A DNA stretch of 64,000 nt from Opisthocomus hoazin (lineage: Eukaryota > Chordata > Aves > Opisthocomiformes > Opisthocomidae), in contig NC_134415.1 in NCBI RefSeq assembly GCF_030867145.1, forward strand, positions 71,267,300 through 71,331,299, in the 5' to 3' direction. The notes beneath the pieces are model-generated. The model was given only the letters and a program-made list of their open reading frames with translations, made no database searches and was not told the DNA's origin. This document shows, piece after piece, positions 58,800-64,000 of the stretch. Position 1 is the first letter of the stretch; each line of letters begins with the position of its first letter. A program made the translations under genes and the position numbers.

Positions 58800-61700
58800 G
58801 ACTGAGGAACTGGTCCCACAGCATACTCATACCCTGCTGCTCTCTAGGCTTTCACCTGTGAGCATTATCAGTTCACCTTGTGGTAGTTTAGGTTTGTGAA
58901 GTTTGTTTTAAGGGAGGAGCATCAGAAGCATGGAGAAAACACCTGTTTTGCCCAAAGCTGTGACAGGTCTTGTGACAGACTTTAGAAAATATTATCTCCA
59001 GACCCAGAAAACAGAGTCAGATAAACAATGAACTCACCAACTTCATGTTCGATATTGGGATTTTTTTCCGTATTTTTCCTTTTATGTGACCAAGCTTGTA
59101 GTCTCCCCGCTCTTCATTTGTGTGCGTTGCATATGACAAGATGAAAACCCTCTCGTGCATTTCAGAAACAGAAAAGCATACCACGATTAGAGGCATATGA
59201 AGAGATGCCCTGGGTTACAGTGCTGTTTCTCATTGCATCACATACATTGGCTAACTTGATGTCTCAGCAGTGCAAGTGATGAAGGGTAGGTACGTAAAGC
59301 AATAGATGACAAGCTGGTCCATGTCACCCTTCTGTGACTTTGCACATCACACTCAAAATGACAAAGTGACAAATGGTGTCTCTACCAATTTATTCCATTT
59401 TCCATGCAAGATACACAAATACAAACCAAAGTGGTCTTTGGGAAGCTAGTTCTTATTTTCTGATTTTCTTGCAACAAAGGACCTGTCTCAAATGTCTGTG
59501 GGACATCTACTCCAATACAAATACTACACAATTAATGCTTGATTTGAAATTTATCACAGACATCTAAGACAAGAGCATGTCAATCATTTATTTCTTACTT
59601 TATATACCAGTTTTCTAAAAGGCCTCCCAACATTTTCTATAATCGTCTCTTTCTTCTTCTTCTATATCTTTATTGAAGGGATCATTCTGAGAGCAAGGTT
59701 TTTTCCTCCGAGCTTCTGACTATGTGACAGGCTGCAGGACACAGAGGGACACCTTGAGGTGTTTCAGTTTTACTGACCTTTGTTGGTAATTTTTGTGAAG
59801 ATTGATAAATAATGCTAATATTATGAATAAGAACAACTGCGGGGAGCTGGGAAAGGAGTATGTGGACAGGGACTGGCTGAAGTTATCATATGGTATCTCC
59901 GAAATGCAGTGAGATCAGGGAAATATTTCTTGAACTATTTAAAGGAATGTAGGGACATTCTGAACATACGCCACCAATCTGTACGCAGCAGATGACCCTG
60001 GGTCACAGTGACCATGCTAACATCAGAGTAATAAGGGATACCAGGGAGAAACTGTTAAGGAGGACTGTTCTGCCTAGGCGTAGCTGACGGTTCTTCCTGG
60101 TAATGAGAAGGTTACGTTGAACAACCTTCTTGAAACTCTTTGTTGATACTTGATGTTCTCCAAAACAGGGCAATGGCTGTTCTGAGATTGATTTCTTGGA
60201 CTGAACATCCTGCATGACTTCTCCCAGCAAAGCTCCCCCCAGTGACTCAGAGTGCTGGCTAGTGCACTACTGGGCTCATGGCAAGGAAAATAGCACTCCC
60301 TTTTTGTGACTGAGTCCTTTTAGGCTCCCCTTAGTGCATCTCCTGGCAATGATTAGGAACATCTACTTATTTTTTTAAAGGCTACTCCCCCTCCCATAGA
60401 CTTGAGTCCTGTGAAGTCCTTAGGAAACATACCAAGATCTGAAAAGCTATTGTTTGGTATTTCAAATCCTGGTCCCTTTATGTCCAGCTGGTGGGAAAAG
60501 AGGAGAGAGAGGCAGAAAGAAAATAGGAAGGCGGCGGCAGGGAATGGGGGGGAGGGTTAGAAGTTTAGCGCAAAATGGGTAGAACTAGGGATAAGCGGAT
60601 CCAAAGGACGGAGAAATATGGGACAAAATTAGAGCAAGGTATGCTTAGTCCTAGTCCTGCTGGTTGTTTCACTAGGGACTTTATGCAACAAAGGGGAGGT
60701 TTTCTCCTATGAAATAGCCAATAGGGAGAAAAAATTAAGAATACAGAAACCTCAATATACAAGGCAAAGATTAAAAAAAATCAAACAGAATATGAGCAAG
60801 AGAGAGAAAGAAAACAATATCTAAGAAGTATCTGGGATATAAAAGCAGGAGAAAAAAAAAATAAACAAAAAGCAAGTATTCTGTAAGTGGCTTCCTGCCA
60901 AGGCCAGATGATTTTATCTCTCTGTGCTGCAGTTCTTCCCACTGCAGAATGGAGCCATGGATGCTCTTCCAATTTTTCAGAAATATTTTAAGTCTAGGAG
61001 TTGTTTGGATTGCTATTAACAGTGGATAATGTAGAGTGAGAGAGGCTTGCTACAGAGATGGAGTCATCTTGGGAATATCAAGACAAAGACAACTTCACAA
61101 CAGCCACCAATATATAACAATGCTACTGAGACTTTATGGGAGAAAACAAGGACATATTTAATGAAGATGAAGAAAACATTAACAACAGATTTTAAAAAGA
61201 ATTGGCAATATTAGTGTGCAAAGAGTTGACTTGACATGTTGTAACTTCAGTATTCTCCCCTCCTATAGTTGAAGAACTCTTTTATTTTCTTTTTTTACTC
61301 TTTGAAGTTTAACACAAACTTTTCGTTTGGTTTGAGTTGACCCCTCCCATTCCCATCTCCAGACTACAGGTCATCAGATTTGCTTACTGTCTATGATGGA
61401 ATAATCTTCAGAATAAAGCCTTACTTTGGTTGGCTGGGCCGAACACACAGCATATTTGCAGAGTCTGATATCCTGCAGCAAGTGCAATTATTCTCTGTCT
61501 GATAATCTGATGTTGTGCTTCTGATAGACGTATAAATGTACAGGCTACATGGGAAGCTTTGTATGGGATTGTTTGGCACATACTTGGATTCTTTTCTTGG
61601 CTGAAATGAGTTTGTGAAATGGCTTGCACTAGTAACAGCTGAAAATTATAATAATCTCTTTCATCTTTGACATCACTGAAAAACACATGGCTATTCTCTG

Positions 61701-62078
61701 TTGCAAAATCCTGATGATCTTTGTCAGTTGCTTGAAACTTTGGCTATGGATGCATCTTCCTCACCGATGCCTGCAGTATCTAATTTCATCTCTATCTATC
61801 TCATGTATAGTTACATTATGCAAACTGTTGGATGATGCTTTCTTTTTGTTCGGCACCACTATGCCTTAAACTTCACTTGAGTCATGGCAAAATTTGGGCC
61901 GTGCTTGGAAAAAACAATGTCAGAAGAAGTTTGGATGGCCTTCAGATCTCTCGTATTTCAAACAGTACTTGGCTGCAATAAAGACAACGAATTGTGGCCA
62001 AAGCATTGTATATTCAATGCTTAGGAATCTAAAAAAGATACAATAGATAAGAAGCAGTATAAAAGCATAAGGTTATAG
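58800..62078. other. Non-coding sequence
   Basis: No gene or confident repeat is recognised. It is AT-rich with only short open frames. Confidence 0.4.
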
Positions 62079-62435
62079 TTGCATTTGTACATGAGCTGCA
62101 AGGTGTTGAAATACGTTTTTTTTTCAAGACATGCAGATGTGTTTCTCTGTCTCACAAATAAGTGTGTGCCAAACACTCAGGCGCAATTAAGGATGGAATA
62201 TCTTCTGAACTCCACTCTTCTGGCTGCCCAGGGAGACCTGCTGGTGGCTTCATTTAATGAGGATAGCCCCGCAGAGTTTCTGTCTTCAAAATTCTGGGAT
62301 GAAGAAATAAAGAATGCGAAAGCTATGAATACTGAGGAAGCTAACATTTTTCATATGTTACAAACCAAGTATGGGCTACTTGTCATCTGGACCGGGCCTA
62401 TGGAACTATCTCACCAGTATGATGTTTTGAATTAA
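62079..62435 (+). other. Unrecognised 118-codon open frame
   Basis: The frame opens at a non-ATG or weak start. Its second half has a mixed, protein-like composition (acidic EDSPAEFLSSKFWDEEIKN, then a hydrophobic segment with LLVIWTG) that looks less random than neighbouring frames. No family is recognised, no splice-site partners are evident, and the following sequence carries other short frames in shifted phase. It could be an old pseudogene or retroelement fragment, or chance. Confidence 0.18.
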
Positions 62436-62439
62436 GAAC

Positions 62440-64000
62440 TGCATGACAAGGGTTCCTGATGGTCTGCAGGCTGGCAGTGATCCATGGCTGCCTGGATTCA
62501 GAATCCACTCATTGGTTCGACATCATAGATTATTACATACCACTCATGGTGAGAGACACCCAAGTGTCTTCTAGCGATGCCTTAAGCATGGCTATACAGC
62601 TGGAACATGTGGCTCATTCTTTCTCCCATTCTTCTTTTCCAGTGCTCCATCTTAGTAGGGCTGCATGCAGGCTGCTACACATTTCTACTGGATAAAGGCA
62701 AGGATGAAGTTCTGCTTTTCTCTGGAAGCAGAAGGAGTTGCTGGAAGTTAAAGTGGTACTTCTTTCTAAAGGCTGACAATATAGCTACCAAATGTTTTAA
62801 ATGGCACTGCTGCAGTGGTGGAGAACTTGGGTCGTGTTCCATTAGCTGCACTGCGAAGGGCTGAGCAAACCTGACTGCTTTTGTGAATGCTGGGTTCCCT
62901 CCACAGGTTTTGGTCCTGGCTTTGTGATCCTTGTGATCACTATAAAGGTATGGCTTACAACCAAGCCAGGAATGAAAGGATTGCCAAGATGCACAATGTA
63001 AGATAATAATTTCAGGTTTGATCGAGACTTCAGCATCTGTCCTTGGATTGCAGTGTTAGGGATTGCTATAACGTTACTGTCAGTAAAGTACCTGCAGCCC
63101 CATGGCCAGAAGCTTTAGGGAGGAAAAAGCTGTCTACTTCCTCTATTGACGAAAATGGTAAAGTGCTGTGATGCAGAGCTTCACCTGAAAAAGAGATACT
63201 CAAGGGGTGGTTTATGGTAGTTGCACTTGTGCTTTGGGAGTTTAACAGAAGTGTTATCTTGTAGCAAAGACTTCATTTCCATGCTTCAAGACTGTCTGCT
63301 CAAGGTTGCTGCAGAGGTCCCCTTTCTGGGGTCTCTGTTGCAATGGACTGAACGCTAGTGTGGGTGATGATACGGCGTCCCTTGCAGTGGGAGGTGGCAC
63401 ACAGGACAGCAGTATCTTCCTTGCCTCTTCTGCCCCTCAGGGACCCTGCCACACCACTAAGAGAGTGATGCTCCCACGGTAGTCTAAGCGAGTTGGGCCC
63501 CCAAGGACTAGAGACAGACCTGGCAAGAGAAACTTGGGCTACTGCTCTGCATTAATGTGGTCTGTGAGAGGTGGTGGAGCTGTGGGACAGTCTTCATCAC
63601 TAGGGAAAAGACAGTTAGAGAGAGACACCTACTAAGGCTACCAAGGGCATTAGAAAGATGTGACACAGGTACTCTATTTACCTTATCCACTGTATTTCAG
63701 TGTTTCTTTTTTTTTTTTTTTTTTCTGAAGTTCATGATTGCATTCCCCATCCTCTTCTAAAAGCTTTGTTTCTACAGTCTCGGTGTACTTGAATGTCAGC
63801 AGTAATGTGGGGAATACTCCTAGCGAAGGAACACTGAATTTCCCCTGATTTCTGTATTAGTCTTGAACCAATCTCGGCATTTATCACAAGACAATCCCAC
63901 AGATGCTAACGTCTAGAAGACACATGGGACCCGGAGGGTGGCCAGCCGCAGACTGGTGGCGGTGCAGCTGGGCAACGCTCAGACAGCCTTTTTCCTTCAC
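62440..64000. other. Non-coding sequence to the window end
   Basis: No gene is recognised. There is a poly-T tract near 63706-63724. Short frames at 62459-62864 lie close to the preceding open stretch but do not share a continuous frame. Confidence 0.4.

Noticed and set aside
1-64000. CRISPR array, operon, phage or plasmid features
   Set aside because: There are no direct repeats with spacers, no densely packed coding frames and no ribosome-binding sites. The intron-containing gene and repeats are those of a vertebrate.

Overview
The window looks like a piece of a bird nuclear genome (species not determined). The evidence is a split vertebrate gene with GT-AG introns, CpG-island promoters, degraded CR1-type LINE tails, a solo LTR resembling the common avian ERVL-type LTRs, faint L2/MIR-like remnants, and no mammalian SINEs. 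There are no operons, CRISPR arrays or prokaryotic features. Family and synteny statements come from memory, not from a search.

The one protein-coding gene I can establish is HEY2, complete on the minus strand in five coding exons: 28249-28167, 27363-27285, 27176-27093, 24385-24304 and 19363-18681. It encodes 336 residues with a bHLH domain, an Orange domain, a YRPW motif and the TEVGAF C-terminus. Every junction is GT-AG and stays in frame. Its start lies in a very GC-rich island (about 27.4-31.3 kb) with several 16-18 base G or C runs, and a perfect Notch-effector (CSL/RBPJ) site sits about 150 bp upstream of the ATG. Its 3' UTR should run left, into about 17.2-18.7 kb.

Left part (1-17 kb): a near-canonical tRNA-Glu(CTC) gene at 4354-4425 on the plus strand, with a Pol III T-tract, beside a CpG island (about 3.65-4.26 kb). 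A decayed copy of the same tRNA lies 1.4 kb away. In mammals HEY2 is followed by NCOA7, and I recall a tRNA-Glu(CTC) near the NCOA7 start. The island may therefore be the NCOA7 promoter, facing left, but no NCOA7 coding exon is visible here. This part also holds an LTR at 5565-6144 and old LINE/SINE remnants.

Right part (31.3-64 kb): non-coding sequence upstream of HEY2, a gene desert in mammals. It contains CR1 tails (40.5 and 56-57.8 kb, the second apparently interrupted by another element), a tRNA-like SINE-head-like sequence at 37.8 kb, microsatellites, and two unrecognised open stretches (57.8-58.4 kb minus, 62.1-62.4 kb plus). Such deserts often carry distal enhancers, but none can be named from sequence alone. 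I found no convincing new biological system. The points most worth checking are the HEY2 promoter architecture, the tRNA-Glu pair beside the putative NCOA7 island, and the two unexplained open stretches.
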